64,000 nt of DNA from Lolium rigidum. Taxonomy: Eukaryota; Streptophyta; Magnoliopsida; Poales; Poaceae. Positions 21,650 through 32,279 of the stretch are shown here, one piece after another; position 1 is the stretch's first letter, and each line of letters begins with the position of its first letter. The notes under the pieces were generated by a model. The model worked only from the letters and a program-made list of their open reading frames with translations, searched no databases and was not told the origin of the DNA. The stretch spans positions 37,353,769 through 37,417,768 of the forward strand of contig NC_061514.1 in assembly GCF_022539505.1 (NCBI RefSeq), given 5' to 3'. A program made the translations under genes and the position numbers.

Positions 21650-24600
21650 TTTCCAACCGGGCTTCCACCCCTTTCCATTGCAATAAACGGAAAGAACAGA
21701 TTCAAGTTATTTTTACAACAGAGAGGGGGTAGGGAGAGAGGAAGCGAGCTGGAGCAGTACCAGGAAACCCACTGCGAGTACTCGCCATCGAATACTCGCT
21801 ATGGGGCGAAAACCTGATACCACTACAATTGAAGTTCTAGCCATAACAGGGTTTTTAAACAACACAAGCAACTAGGAGGCAAAACAAACAACTAGACAAC
21901 TATGGAAGCAGCAGTGCCCACAGCAAACGGTCAACAGCATCAGCAACACTTCAAAAGTTCCTGGGACAGCAGCAAGCGATGGTGGAGGTTCAGGGGCCTG
22001 TGATCATCAACAGCTGTCCCTGCCCGGCCGTCGTCGCTGGTTCTCTGGATCTGGAGTAAACATAAGCTGCTGCTTGCACCATCTTGCCCGCGGCGCCAAC
22101 CAAGCACTCCTTGTCCTCCATCTTCTGAAGACCTGCCCAGTACAAAATCAAAGCCGTCGCAAAATATGAAATTTCACTTGGTGATTTCATGACATGTTTT
22201 TCAAAAGTGATTTTATTCCTCACATTCCAAATAGCCCAGCAAACAGCTGCAATGATAATGACATAAAATTTCTCAAAACCAGGAGAAAAGGAATGGAACC
22301 AGGACATAGCTTGCCAAAAGGAGGTAGGAATACATTTTACACCCATGGCCGTAGCCAAAACCCCCCAGACTACCTTAGAAGTGTTACAAGTAAAAAAGAG
22401 GTGATTGTTTGATTCAGTTTGTCTGCAAAAGGAGCAAGTTGGAGCACCAGGCCACTTCCTTTTTTTCATATTTTCCCGGGTAAGGATAGCATCTTGACAC
22501 AATTGCCACATGAAAATCTTGATTTTCAAGGGTATCTTGGATTTCCATATCCAATTATAGTGTGAACCAGCTAGGTTCTTTTCCAGGAGGGTGTATATGG
22601 ATCTAGTCGAGAAGACAGCATTCTTATTCAAGGACCAAATAATGCTATCATTATCATCATGAGAAGGGACCGAAAGTAAGGTATTCAAAATATGTTGCCA
22701 ATGATCCAATAACTCACCTCTCAGCTGTCTGCGGAAAGGAATATCGAAGTTTGCCTCTTTGCAGTATTTCACAGTACACTCCTGCGCCTGACAGAGATTA
22801 AACAACACAGGGAATTTGTCACAAAAAGGTTGTTCGCCCAAAATTGGGTCTTTCCACAACCTGGTGATGTTTCCATTTCTCAAAATCACCTTTCTCCCAG
22901 CAAAGTAAGTCTCCTTAACTTTTAAAATAGCTTTCCAACATGGGGAATCATTAAATTTTGGCGAAACAGTGGTCACAGATTTTTTTCTTAAGTATTTTGC
23001 CTTAACAATATCTTGCCATAACCCATCAAGAGTTTCTAACTTCCACCACCACTTACAAAGGAGACTTATGTTTTGTTTCCGAATATCTTTAATTCCCAAG
23101 CCACCTTTCTTTTTAGAGCGACAAACTTTGGTCCACTTGACCATGTAGTAACCTTTTTTCTGTTTTTTACCATGCCAAAAGAAGCGACGTCTATGTTTGT
23201 CCAATTTTTCAATAAAGGTTTTATTCAAGAGGAACATTGCCATAATATAAGAAGGAAGGTTGGACAGACAAGAATCGACTAGGGTTAGTCTTCCCCCAGA
23301 AGAAGAGGATCCGCCGATCCAGGCATCAAGCTTTTTAGTAAATTTGCCATTAATGAAATTAAGATCCGAGTTTTTCAAACATCGGAAGGAAACTGGTACA
23401 CCCAGATATTTCATAGGTAAAGTTCCTATCTGGCATCCAAACATATTAGCATAGAAGTTGGCAATATCATTGTCCCCACCAATAAGGAAAATCTCGCTTT
23501 TCTGGTAATTTATCTTAAGCCCCGACATTAGCTCAAACAAATAAAGCAAAAGTTTCAGATTGATAGCATTATCAGGTTCATGAGAGAGGCAAATAACCGT
23601 GTCGTCTGCATATTGCATAATAGCTACTCCTTTGTCAATAAGATCAGGGGCCAAACCAGTGAGGAGATTATTTTTTTGAGCCTCAAGAACCATCTTAGTA
23701 AGGCATTGTGCCGCGGAGTTAAAAAGAAACGGAGAAAGGGGATCACCTTGACGAACCCCTTTCGAGCTTTGGAAATAAGGCCCAATCACATTATTAATCT
23801 TCACCGAAACCGTGCCATTTCGAAGGATTTTTTCCACTTTGTTACACCAGAACTCTCCAAAGCCCATGGCTCTTTGGCTGTCTAGAAGGAATTCCCAATT
23901 TACCTTGTCAAAGGCCTTTTCAAAGTCAAGTTTTAACACAACTCCGATCTGTTTTTTCACATGTGTATGGTGTAAAAGCTCATGAAGCGACATAATTCCA
24001 TCAACAATGGTTCTATTCTTCATGAAAGCATTTTGATGTAGGCTAACTATTTTGGGTAGGAAAGGTTCCACCCTTGTAGTGAGGACTTTGGTAAGAAGCT
24101 TGTAAATGCATCTCAGGAGACAGATGGGCCTATATTGACTAATTTTGTTAGCCTCAGAAATTTTTGGGAGAAGGGTAATAATGCCATAATTAAGACGTTG
24201 TACATTTAAAGAACCATCATGGAAGGCATAGAAAAGGCTCATGATGTCGTTTTTTACAATATCCCAGCAATGTTGATAAAATTCTATGGGAATATTGTCT
24301 GGCCCCGGAGCCTTGTTTTTTTTCATTGAGAACAGCGCCTCTTTAATCTCTTCAACAGTAAAGGGTCGACTGATAATCTCATTATCATTGTTATCCAATT
24401 TTTCATGTGGCAACCACATATCATGGTCAATAGGAAAAATATTTCCAGGGGCAGGCCCGAAAAGGTTTTTGTAATAAGAAGTAGCATGATCAATGAGCTT
24501 CTCTGTCCCTTCTATAATGACCCCATCGTTCTCGAGAGAAATCATTGTATTTTTTCTTTTGCGACCATTGGCCACACGATGAAAGTAACTGGTATTCAGG

Positions 24601-25625
24601 TCACCCTCAAGCAACCATTTTTCATGAGACTTTTGATACCACATTAGCTCTTCTTCTTTATAAATTTCCATAAGCTCAACCGTGATCAAAGTTTTCCGAA
24701 TATGCAAATCACTTGACAGCTCAAGGGATTCTTCCAACTCTTCAATATATGTTAGCTCCAATTTTAAATCATTTTTCTTTTTTTTCGTGTGACCATATTG
24801 ACTTGAACCCCAACCTTTAAAGAATTTTTTAAAACGTTTCAGCTTGATGTTAATAACATCAATAGGATCATCACTATACACCTTTTTGTTCCAAATTTTC
24901 TCAACCAGCGGCAGGAAATCGGCATGTTTAAACCATGAAATATCAAACCTGAATTCCCTTGACTTATTGGCAATAGGGGAATGAGTGCCCGTATCAAGAA
25001 GCAAAGCATTGTGGTCAGAGATATCTCTAACTAGCTTTCTTACCGAAACTAGGGGAAACAAATCTTCCCAATCTGGCGACATTAACACACGATCCAATTT
25101 TTCTAAGGTTGGTGAAGCTTGTTTATTAGACCAAGTGTATTGACCTCCATGCATAAAAATTTCACGAAGCCCAAGGGTGTGAATGACAGAATTGAAGATA
25201 TCTATGGAGTGGGAGTGAATATAGTTTTTATTTTTCTCCCCACTATGCCTTACAATATTAAAATCACCTCCAACAATATAAGGAATAAGAATATTATGAC
25301 AGAAAGCGGAGAGCTCAGTAAGGAAATCTATTTTGTGCTCTTCGTGTGGAGCTCCATAGACAACCACAAGAGCCCAATTGCATTTATGAATTTTGTCCCA
25401 AAGGACAAATTGAAGCATGTATTTACCTATCTTAACAGCATTAACCTCTAGAGTCTCATTTTTTACACCACAAAGGATGCCACCAGATTTTCCGATGGAG
25501 GGGACCCACTTCCAAAAGAAATTATTATTAGGATCAAGCTTACGGAAGAAACCAAGATTATAGTCTTCTTTCATAGTTTCTTGAATGCCAATAAAATCCA
25601 AGGAATAGTCAGATAACATGTCCAG
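21650..25625 (-). mobile_element. LINE retrotransposon, 5'-truncated, ORF2 open
   Basis: Minus-strand non-LTR element. Its 3' end on the plus strand begins with a short T-run near 21650 and its 5' end lies near 25625. There the flanking copy-A-like sequence (CCAGTTTTGTA...CTCG) resumes. It lacks ORF1 and the first residues of ORF2, the common result of incomplete reverse transcription on insertion. I could not fix the target duplication. Confidence 0.85.
21990..25619 (-). CDS. LINE ORF2: endonuclease-reverse transcriptase, 1209 aa
   Basis: One uninterrupted frame. Residues 1-210 are an apurinic-type endonuclease: QET (E14), VVVYGAPHEE (86-95), GGDFN (117-121) and SDH (201-203) are the catalytic motifs. 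The first beta strand and its metal-binding Asn are missing, so the ATG used here is only the first ATG in a truncated frame. Residues about 470-745 are reverse transcriptase: LDFEKAFD (D565), RQGDPLSPFLFN (623-634), YADD (670-673), LSGLKINYQKSE (698-709). Residues about 1023-1080 are the C-terminal zinc-knuckle region of plant LINEs (C1062, C1065, H1073, C1078). Family role: nicking of target DNA and priming of cDNA synthesis from the nick. No stops or frameshifts suggest a fairly recent insertion, but the truncated endonuclease should be inactive. Confidence 0.9.
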   Translation of the reverse strand: MLSDYSLDFIGIQETMKEDYNLGFFRKLDPNNNFFWKWVPSIGKSGGILCGVKNETLEVNAVKIGKYMLQFVLWDKIHKCNWALVVVYGAPHEEHKIDFLTELSAFCHNILIPYIVGGDFNIVRHSGEKNKNYIHSHSIDIFNSVIHTLGLREIFMHGGQYTWSNKQASPTLEKLDRVLMSPDWEDLFPLVSVRKLVRDISDHNALLLDTGTHSPIANKSREFRFDISWFKHADFLPLVEKIWNKKVYSDDPIDVINIKLKRFKKFFKGWGSSQYGHTKKKKNDLKLELTYIEELEESLELSSDLHIRKTLITVELMEIYKEEELMWYQKSHEKWLLEGDLNTSYFHRVANGRKRKNTMISLENDGVIIEGTEKLIDHATSYYKNLFGPAPGNIFPIDHDMWLPHEKLDNNDNEIISRPFTVEEIKEALFSMKKNKAPGPDNIPIEFYQHCWDIVKNDIMSLFYAFHDGSLNVQRLNYGIITLLPKISEANKISQYRPICLLRCIYKLLTKVLTTRVEPFLPKIVSLHQNAFMKNRTIVDGIMSLHELLHHTHVKKQIGVVLKLDFEKAFDKVNWEFLLDSQRAMGFGEFWCNKVEKILRNGTVSVKINNVIGPYFQSSKGVRQGDPLSPFLFNSAAQCLTKMVLEAQKNNLLTGLAPDLIDKGVAIMQYADDTVICLSHEPDNAINLKLLLYLFELMSGLKINYQKSEIFLIGGDNDIANFYANMFGCQIGTLPMKYLGVPVSFRCLKNSDLNFINGKFTKKLDAWIGGSSSSGGRLTLVDSCLSNLPSYIMAMFLLNKTFIEKLDKHRRRFFWHGKKQKKGYYMVKWTKVCRSKKKGGLGIKDIRKQNISLLCKWWWKLETLDGLWQDIVKAKYLRKKSVTTVSPKFNDSPCWKAILKVKETYFAGRKVILRNGNITRLWKDPILGEQPFCDKFPVLFNLCQAQECTVKYCKEANFDIPFRRQLRGELLDHWQHILNTLLSVPSHDDNDSIIWSLNKNAVFSTRSIYTLLEKNLAGSHYNWIWKSKIPLKIKIFMWQLCQDAILTRENMKKRKWPGAPTCSFCRQTESNNHLFFTCNTSKVVWGVLATAMGVKCIPTSFWQAMSWFHSFSPGFEKFYVIIIAAVCWAIWNVRNKITFEKHVMKSPSEISYFATALILYWAGLQKMEDKECLVGAAGKMVQAAAYVYSRSREPATTAGQGQLLMITGP

Positions 25626-26279
25626 TTTTGTACTATCTCGGGAATCGTGGAGTCCGCGGCTGGTCGGCGCGGCCGATTGTTTGACCGGCTACCGGGCTAC
25701 GACGACGCCTGCACGTACATCTGGCCACTGACGGACGGATCCGTATATGACGGTGTTCCCTATTGATACTGTCTGTGATCATGTGTGTGCGCTACCTTGC
25801 TCGTGCTGGAGCGGCCACTTATTTAACACTCGCCACCCTTGTTTTGGATCGCTTCGTGATTTCAGCAGCGCGAGCGTGTGCATAGACAGTCGGTCGCGCT
25901 GCGTATGTGTTCTTCTTCTCTTGGCGTCCCACCAACAGTTCGATGCACATGTGACTTGACCATTCAAAATACAATGCCACTAGCCCACTACTGTTATACT
26001 AGTAACTAGCTGCGTTTCGCACATCCTTAACTTAACTTGCTTAGGCGGAGGGCAAGCAAGCTAGAGTCATAAGGATCAGGTGATGAAAGCCATAACATGC
26101 TGCACTTGCTTAGCCAGGAAGCTTGTCTAGTTATCTGAGAGCAATTAACCGGCATCGTGGCTTGAATTGGGGGCCAGATTCTACAGCCATGAATTCATCA
26201 TCTCGACCGCCGTCAGTAACGATCGACAACTGCACCACCATGACCTGATAGTAAACTTTTGAGGCCGGAAAGCGAGCTA

Positions 26280-26425
26280 TCGGAAGATATCATGATCATG
26301 GAAAAAAATAGCGCGCTATTCCAACGCTAATAGCATGCTATAGCATATCTGGAGAGCTGAAGCTACGCTATTTCGGCGCTATAGCGCGCTATTCACGTTA
26401 ATAGCACGCTAATTCATGCATGCAT
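26280..26425. repeat. Palindrome-rich AATAGCGCGCTATT block
   Basis: A cluster of short perfect palindromes: AATAGCGCGCTATT, TAGCATGCTA, TATAGCGCGCTATT and TAGCACGCTA. The left and right halves are roughly inverted around 26355. It is present in copy B but not at the equivalent place in copy A, so it behaves like a small inserted foldback element. Confidence 0.55.
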
Positions 26426-27389
26426 GGCATTGCAGCTACCGAGCGCGAGCTATCACAAGTTCATGGACGTCGACTACATGTAGATGGGAAATTGGGAACA
26501 ACGGTGAAATGTCTGTCGTTACCAAGGGCCAAGGGGCGTCTATGACTCAATAGCACAATTGCACACAACCTGACGATAGCGTCCACGAACGTACAGGTAA
26601 CAGGTGAGGGCGGCATGGCCTGAAATCCGCGAGCCGATCCTGTGATAGCTACGACTCCAGCAATGATATATGCGAAAAATCCGACGAGAGACGGCATGAT
26701 TCGTCTGAGACCAGGCCAAAAGATCGAGCCGGGTATGCACATGCTGCCCGGATTGACTGCCCGCCGGGCCGGGCTGCGGACAGCATCAGGTCACATGCAC
26801 GAGCACTAGCGCCTCCGCCACCTGACCAAGCGCCGCAGCGATCCGCCGGATCGGTGTCGAGACGATTCCTTCTTCCACTATCCCAAACACGCCGATGTGA
26901 TGTGACCATCCATGTGCATGTATGCATGGCGTTTGCATCATGCCGCACACTGTGCGTGCATGAGATTTTCTATCCATATCATCCATCATTGGATCGTTCT
27001 GCGTGAAGCATTCCCGTATGCAGCGTCTGGCAACTGTGAGCTTGACATTGAAGTGTTGAGGCCATCACCGGACTGGCCCGGCAAGCGTTGGCCAAGTGCC
27101 GAAATGTGGTCGACAGCGCCGACCTGATCCACACTTCAGAGAGTTCGCAAGGACTCGAGCTGTGCTACAAGGTGGCATTTGGGTGGCCTTGTCCAGCTGG
27201 GCCGGTGTTGATAGTCTGGCTCATGTTATCCACGCGGCAAATTAAGGAGTACGCAGGCATGGGCATGGCCGACGCAATCTTGTTGGCCAAACAATTTTCC
27301 TACGTTCCACGTGCTGTAGACAGTTAGACACTGTGCACACGCCATTTTGAGGTGGCATTTACAACATACATATAGCAATTTGGTTTATA

Positions 27390-29245
27390 TATACTATTTG
27401 TGTGGACTGTTTGTGTGACAGCCTACAACTTCACAATATCCGCGAGAAACACAAAATCGTCACGTTATACTACTATAAGATATGTGTTTTGGGCTGGCGC
27501 CATTCTGAATATGGTGAATTTTAGAAAATGTGTGAATCCACGCTTCGCCGATTTCGCTATTCGTAAAAAGCTTTTCAAACCATTGGCATGCTAGTTTTTT
27601 CTTTAGGGATATTGACATACCTTTATGGCTTTTTATAAATATTTCTTACGATGAATTAATTTATGGTTAATCCTTACAGGAAATAAGTAAAATGTCTTGT
27701 CAGTAGTCATTGAGACATCGTCCATATCTAAACGGCTTGGTTTTTTCATTCTTGAAACGCTAAATAAAACCAGTAATTGCATGAAAAACTGCTTGGGAAA
27801 GATAAATTATATATTTCCACGAGTAAGGAAGTGATGCATGCATATATTTATAAAGAATAAAGAAAAAAATATTTGTTTTGGATATATTCCACGAGTAAGG
27901 AAGCAACGGCTTGCTTTTTTTCCTTTACATTCTTGAAACACTTAATAAAACATGTAATTGCAAGGAAAACTGCCTGAAAAAGATAAAATTCATATTTCCG
28001 GATAAAGGGAGCAACATTTATTATTGCTTTGAATCTCGTGTTCAGCTCAAGGGTTAAAAATATATACATATTTCACTGATATATATTTTCCTCATCATTT
28101 ACAAGCTAGATTTGGACCAAAATCAAATAAATTTTTAATATTTTAATATAGTTTAAATTTAACCAAAATGAGACAAATAAACTAAAAAATACTTTCTATT
28201 TTTTTGAAACTATTGAAATTTAGGTGGGACGTGATTTTTCATATCAAAATTTAAAACCTGATCAACGTATATAGCAAACACCTCAACTGAAAGATGTACA
28301 CATTTTACAACAAAAATGTTGGAATAATAAGGGGAAAACAAATTTTAAAATACTTTACTTTATATATAAATATAGCGCTTTACTTTATATCTGTGTGATC
28401 TATGTGGCAAGCTACAAGTTCACAATAACCCGAGAAACACAAAGTGTCAGATAATATATGACATGTGTTTTGTACAGTCTTCATTTCCAATTTTGGTGAC
28501 ATTTAGAAAGTGTGAAGTCGCACTTTTCCGAATTGAAGGAACCCCTGAATATAGAGGTTCCTAAAAAATCTATTTAAATTATCGATGACATATTGATTTT
28601 GTATATAAATAATGTGATGTCATTATGAATTAATATACATTCTTTATGATGTATTAATGCATTGCCAATCTTCGAAGTAAAATGTCTTGTCAGGGTCATT
28701 TAGACATTGTCCATGTCTAAAATGGCATATCTCTACGCACATGGATATATACACAGGGAAACATTTGTACCCTCATCAAAATTATTATCAGAAAATACTA
28801 TACTATAAGAGAGAGATGATCATAAAGAAAAAAAAATTAGTTTTCGATATATGTTCTTAGCAACAACTTGCTTATTTTGCGTTCTTGGAACACTGAAGAA
28901 AACCTATATTTGTAGGGAACACTGCCTAAGAAATAAACAATATATTCTGTGGACAAAGGTTGCAACATTTAGTATTGTTTTAATTTCAATAAAACTAAAG
29001 GTTTAAAATTTATTTTTCTAGAAATTTCCAGTATCGCTGTGACCATTTTTTTTAAAAAACATCACGATAGTTTTATTTTGATCCAATTGAGACGAAAAGA
29101 CTCAAAAGTAATTTCTTATACTTTTGAAACTATAAAAGGTAACAAACAATAATGATTAGCAATCTAACCCTACTATAGTAAACACCTCAACTGAAAGAAG
29201 CACTAATTGTAGAAAGAATACATAAGAATGATTAGGAAAACAAAT
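27390..29245 (+). repeat. Tandem duplication of about 0.95 kb upstream of the SAUR gene
   Basis: Unit 1 (about 27390-28380) and unit 2 (about 28390-29245) share in the same order: TGTGTGAYAG/CTATGTGG with GCCTACAACTTCACAATA, CGAGAAACACAAA, ATGTGTTTTG, AAATGTGTGAA, AAAATGTCTTGTCAG, AGACATYGTCCAT, the GCAACATTTA block, CCTCAACTGAAAGA and GGAAAACAAATTT. Unit 1 also has an internal near-repeat (CCACGAGTAAGGAAG at 27817 and 27889). No ORF of note. The repeat ends about 85 bp before the SAUR TATA box, so it may lie within that gene's promoter region. Confidence 0.75.
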
Positions 29246-29330
29246 TTACATGGGAGAACCAAGTCACATCCCATTCGGACAGCACAGATTATTTATGTCA
29301 GCCCAACCGCAGAAACCCAAAGTCCCGTCC

Positions 29331-29337
29331 TATAAAA
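29331..29337 (+). promoter_or_regulatory. TATA box of the SAUR gene
   Basis: CCTATAAAACC, 107 bp upstream of the ATG, with a CA-rich leader after it. This is consistent with a transcription start near 29362. Position and sequence fit a strong plant TATA promoter. Confidence 0.75.
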
Positions 29338-29437
29338 CCTCACGCTACCCCTCTACACGAGAAGCCAGCTCCATTCCACCAACTTTCCATCCCCCACACC
29401 ATTCAACAGCAGCAGCTCAGCTCAGCTCTCAACCGCA

Positions 29438-29872
29438 ATGGCGAAATGCAGCAAGATCCGCAACATCGTGTGGCTCCGGCAGACGCTGCGCCGGTGGCGG
29501 TCCCGCGCCGCTGCGCGGTCTTCGGCGGCGGTGGTGCCGGCTGGCCACGTGGCGGTGTGCGTGGGCGGCGCGTCGCGGCGGTTCGTGGTCCGCGCGGCGC
29601 ACCTGAACCACCCGGTGTTCCGGGAGCTTCTGAGGCAGGCGGAGGAAGAGTACGGGTTCCCGACCGGCGCGGCGGGCCCCATCGCGCTGCCCTGCTGCGA
29701 CGAGGGCCTCTTCGAGCACGTCCTCCGCCACCTCTCCTCGTCCTCCCCGTCGGCGCGGTTCGTGACGCTCGAGGAGCTCAAGAGCGGCGGCGGCGTCTCG
29801 TGCTGCTGCGCCGCCGCCGGCGACGCGCTCCCGCTGCTCCGCGGCATCTCCTCGGACAAGTTCGTGTGGTGA
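29438..29872 (+). CDS. SAUR-family auxin-responsive protein, 144 aa
   Basis: Single-exon, GC-rich ORF with a good start context (CGCAATGGCG). The N-terminus is basic (residues 1-30, KIRNIVWLRQTLRRWRSR). Residues 33-104 match the SAUR domain: VPAGHVAVCVGG, RRFVVRAAHLNHPVFRELL, EEEYGF, GPIALPCCDEGLFEHVLRHL. A variable C-terminal tail follows with a Cys-rich SCCCAA. The length is typical for grass SAURs (about 100-180 aa). SAUR proteins are small early auxin-response proteins; those studied bind PP2C.D phosphatases, which leads to plasma-membrane H+-ATPase activation and cell expansion. No introns, also typical. A TATA box and a tandem duplication lie upstream, and several MITEs and LINEs surround the gene. 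It is the only convincing intact host gene in the window. The exact SAUR subgroup cannot be assigned here. Confidence 0.93.
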   Translation: MAKCSKIRNIVWLRQTLRRWRSRAAARSSAAVVPAGHVAVCVGGASRRFVVRAAHLNHPVFRELLRQAEEEYGFPTGAAGPIALPCCDEGLFEHVLRHLSSSSPSARFVTLEELKSGGGVSCCCAAAGDALPLLRGISSDKFVW

Positions 29873-31230
29873 TGACTGAAGCCGGGACTCCGAGCTAAGC
29901 TAGCCGGGCGCGCGCGCCACGCCATTGTGGTGACCGTCGTGTTTTTTCTCTTCTTTTTTTGTTTGTTGTTCCTCTCTCCATTGACGAGAGGAGCTGAGCG
30001 GCCGGCCGGAGGCGGTGAAGCGAGATGGCTGACGGAGCCTTGGGGTCTTGAGACGCCCAGGGCCTAGCCATCCATTCATTCAAATCCTGGCAAGAAACTT
30101 ATTTAGTGCCGAGGATTTATTCTTTTCTTTCTTCTTGATTTTTTGGTCACCTGCTGAATAATTCACCGTTGTAAATAGCCTGCCTGTGCTACGGCGATTC
30201 GTCCAACATTGCATGTGAATTGAATTGAATGATTTCTGCTGCTCCAGGACGCGTGTCTCTTGGTCAGATATCAAACCTGAGAGTCTGGTTCAGATTTAAA
30301 AACGTCTTTCTGTTCGGACAACATTTCTGAACTGCATCCATGTGGTAGGGCTAGCTTCAAGAAACTTGAAGCTGCATGGTTCAACACGGAAAAATAATGG
30401 AGTTGGAGCTAGTTAGCACTACTCCAGTACAAGCGTTGCGGATATAAAATGTGTGTTCACGCTGTCGCTAGGCTGGTTGCAATGATCATGGTACCAGCTA
30501 TAACAGCTATCAGTGGAATTATGGGCTGACAATTGATTCTCCAGCATATAACAAGTATTCCCAAATCGCAACCGCCCTGCCGGCGCACCAAATTTTCAGT
30601 ATTCTTTTCGGGCCGAGATGACAAATCGATCAACGGTGGTCTTTTTGACAAGTCGAATTTCCCTTGTATTGTGACAGATAACGTCCATCTTTTTACAGAG
30701 CGCCGTCCAAAAAAGGAGCAACAGCTTTGCGGCACTGAAGGTGGTTAAAAAATGTTATCCTCTCACTTTTCTTCTCTGATCAGGTTAGCCTGGAAAGATC
30801 AGGCAATCATGGGCGGCCATTCCCTCCTTTACGATCGCATTGGCCCATCTTAATCCTACTATTATCCAGACGGATTAAAATTTCTCATCATAAAGCACTC
30901 AGCTAACCTGACTGCGTGTAAAGAGAGAGAGAGGAAGAGAGTGATGCAAAGTAACTGGTGACCCGTGAGGTCTGCTTTTAACTGTGGGCGTGGTGCGGCC
31001 CTGGGCCTACCATGGTCGCGGTCTGCCGGTGGTGAGGACAGGGACAGGCCCAGCGCATGTGGAGTGTGGGCCCGGCTGCATGTGTGTTGATTCCCCTGGG
31101 CCGGGCTGGGCCCGCGGTGAGTAGCCGGCCTCCGTCCCCGTCCGTAGTCCTTGTGTGCTTCTAGTAGCTTTCCCTTTCGTTCGTTCCTTCCCGACGGGGG
31201 CGTACGGAGTTTACGGACAGACCTGCGCGT
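29873..31230. other. SAUR 3' region and intergenic stretch
   Basis: T-rich 3' UTR-like sequence (29940-29975) follows the SAUR stop. Beyond about 30300 I see no gene. A GGCTGGTTGCAATGATCATG motif at 30471 looks like a MITE end but has no partner. 30960-31150 is GC-rich with GGGCCCG-type runs; the ORFs crossing it have no recognisable domains. Confidence 0.5.
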
Positions 31231-31231
31231 G

Positions 31232-32106
31232 TCACGGGCCAGGTTAAGCTGATGGATGGTGACTATCTTCGACCAATTCAACCAAGAGGAAGCAATTTGG
31301 AGATTATGCGTCGATCCACATGATCCGCAACGAGTCGGCCATGTTGCGTCAGTTTGGGATCGTCATTGCCGGCTTTGATGCCTCCTGAGAAGATGATTTC
31401 ATCTTTCTCGTCCGACAACAATATATGTGATGGTTGAAAGGAGCACATGCCATGTTAGACAAGCAAGATGTGAAATTGGGACTCGAGAAGGAAAAGTTTG
31501 AAGACGCCAAGATGGCAGCCCAAGCCGGCATAATGATGGTCATGAATGAATCATCGCACATTACATTGGCCAATATAACACAAAGAAGCAAAGATCTTGA
31601 TAGCAGTCATGGATCCATTGGCAATGCGGTGTTGGCTGCCCAAACGTCAGCGGCATTGGCCCATGGTGCTGGCAACAACGTCGCGATGGAGGAGCACCGG
31701 TGATCGACCAGCCGAATGTGATGGGAGTTGCCTGCACAATGCACACCGTTCATTTGGGCATGAAGCCGAAGTTATTTTTTATTAGCCGGAGTATGATGGT
31801 GATTTAGTGGCCGGATTTATTAGCCGAACAAGACTTTGTATTGCTATTTGAAAAACTTGACTTGAATGTTTATCTATATGTTTGTGAGTTTTACTTTATT
31901 TTGGGCCAGAGTTTCTATCAGCGCTAACATATTGAGATCGTTGATGTAGAAAACACCTCCATGTATCAAGGAAGCAGCCATCCCAAAACAGCTTTGTCGA
32001 CGTACCGCTGCAGATTTAGGACGCGCCAGTGGAGAATACTGACCTGCGAGTGGACGGGTGTCGGCCGGCAGCATCCTTGGTGTCTCACGGGCCAGGTTAA
32101 GCTGAT
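31232..32106. repeat. 22-bp direct repeats bounding a region of about 0.85 kb
   Basis: TCACGGGCCAGGTTAAGCTGAT occurs exactly at 31232-31253 and 32085-32106, with GACCTGCG shortly upstream of both. The enclosed region contains the fragment ORF at 31434. It could be an insertion with duplicated flanks or a small tandem duplication; no terminal repeats of a known element are evident. Confidence 0.6.
31434..31703 (+). pseudogene. Fragment resembling a Harbinger ORF1/NAM-associated C-terminus
   Basis: 89 codons. The N-terminal half is a charged helix (DKQDVKLGLEKEKFEDAKMA) of the kind found at the C-terminus of Myb/NAM-associated proteins encoded by PIF/Harbinger elements. The second half is Ala-rich (AVLAAQTSAALAHGAGNN). 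No start context and no upstream DNA-binding part, and stops surround it. I treat it as a decayed fragment; the family link is tentative. Confidence 0.35.
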
Positions 32107-32279
32107 ATGGTATGACTGTTTTTCTACTGATGGTGCTAGTAACAGGTGCCCCAGTTGATTGCTCTTTGACGGTTGCGAATAGCCGCGGCTTGTACACTTG
32201 AGAAAGCAACATATGGATACCTGTGTGACTTGTGAGCTATGTGTATCAGGTGGACGAGAGCGGATCACGGGGAGCTGTC

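Larger units (their letters stand above)
21480..27400 (+). repeat. Duplicated segment, copy B (main part, with LINE insertion)
   Basis: 21480-21640 and 25625-27000 together align with copy A (450-1760) on the same strand. The LINE at 21650-25625 interrupts the alignment near the A position of about 690. 26700-27400 also aligns with the reverse strand of 34060-33690 and 32950-32690 (copy C), and 26880-27120 with the reverse strand of 32530-32280. No ORF is preserved across copies. The stretch between the LINE and the SAUR region otherwise holds no gene that I recognise. Confidence 0.65.

Noticed and set aside
22194..25451. Plus-strand ORFs of 60-110 codons
   Set aside because: All are antisense to the LINE ORF2.
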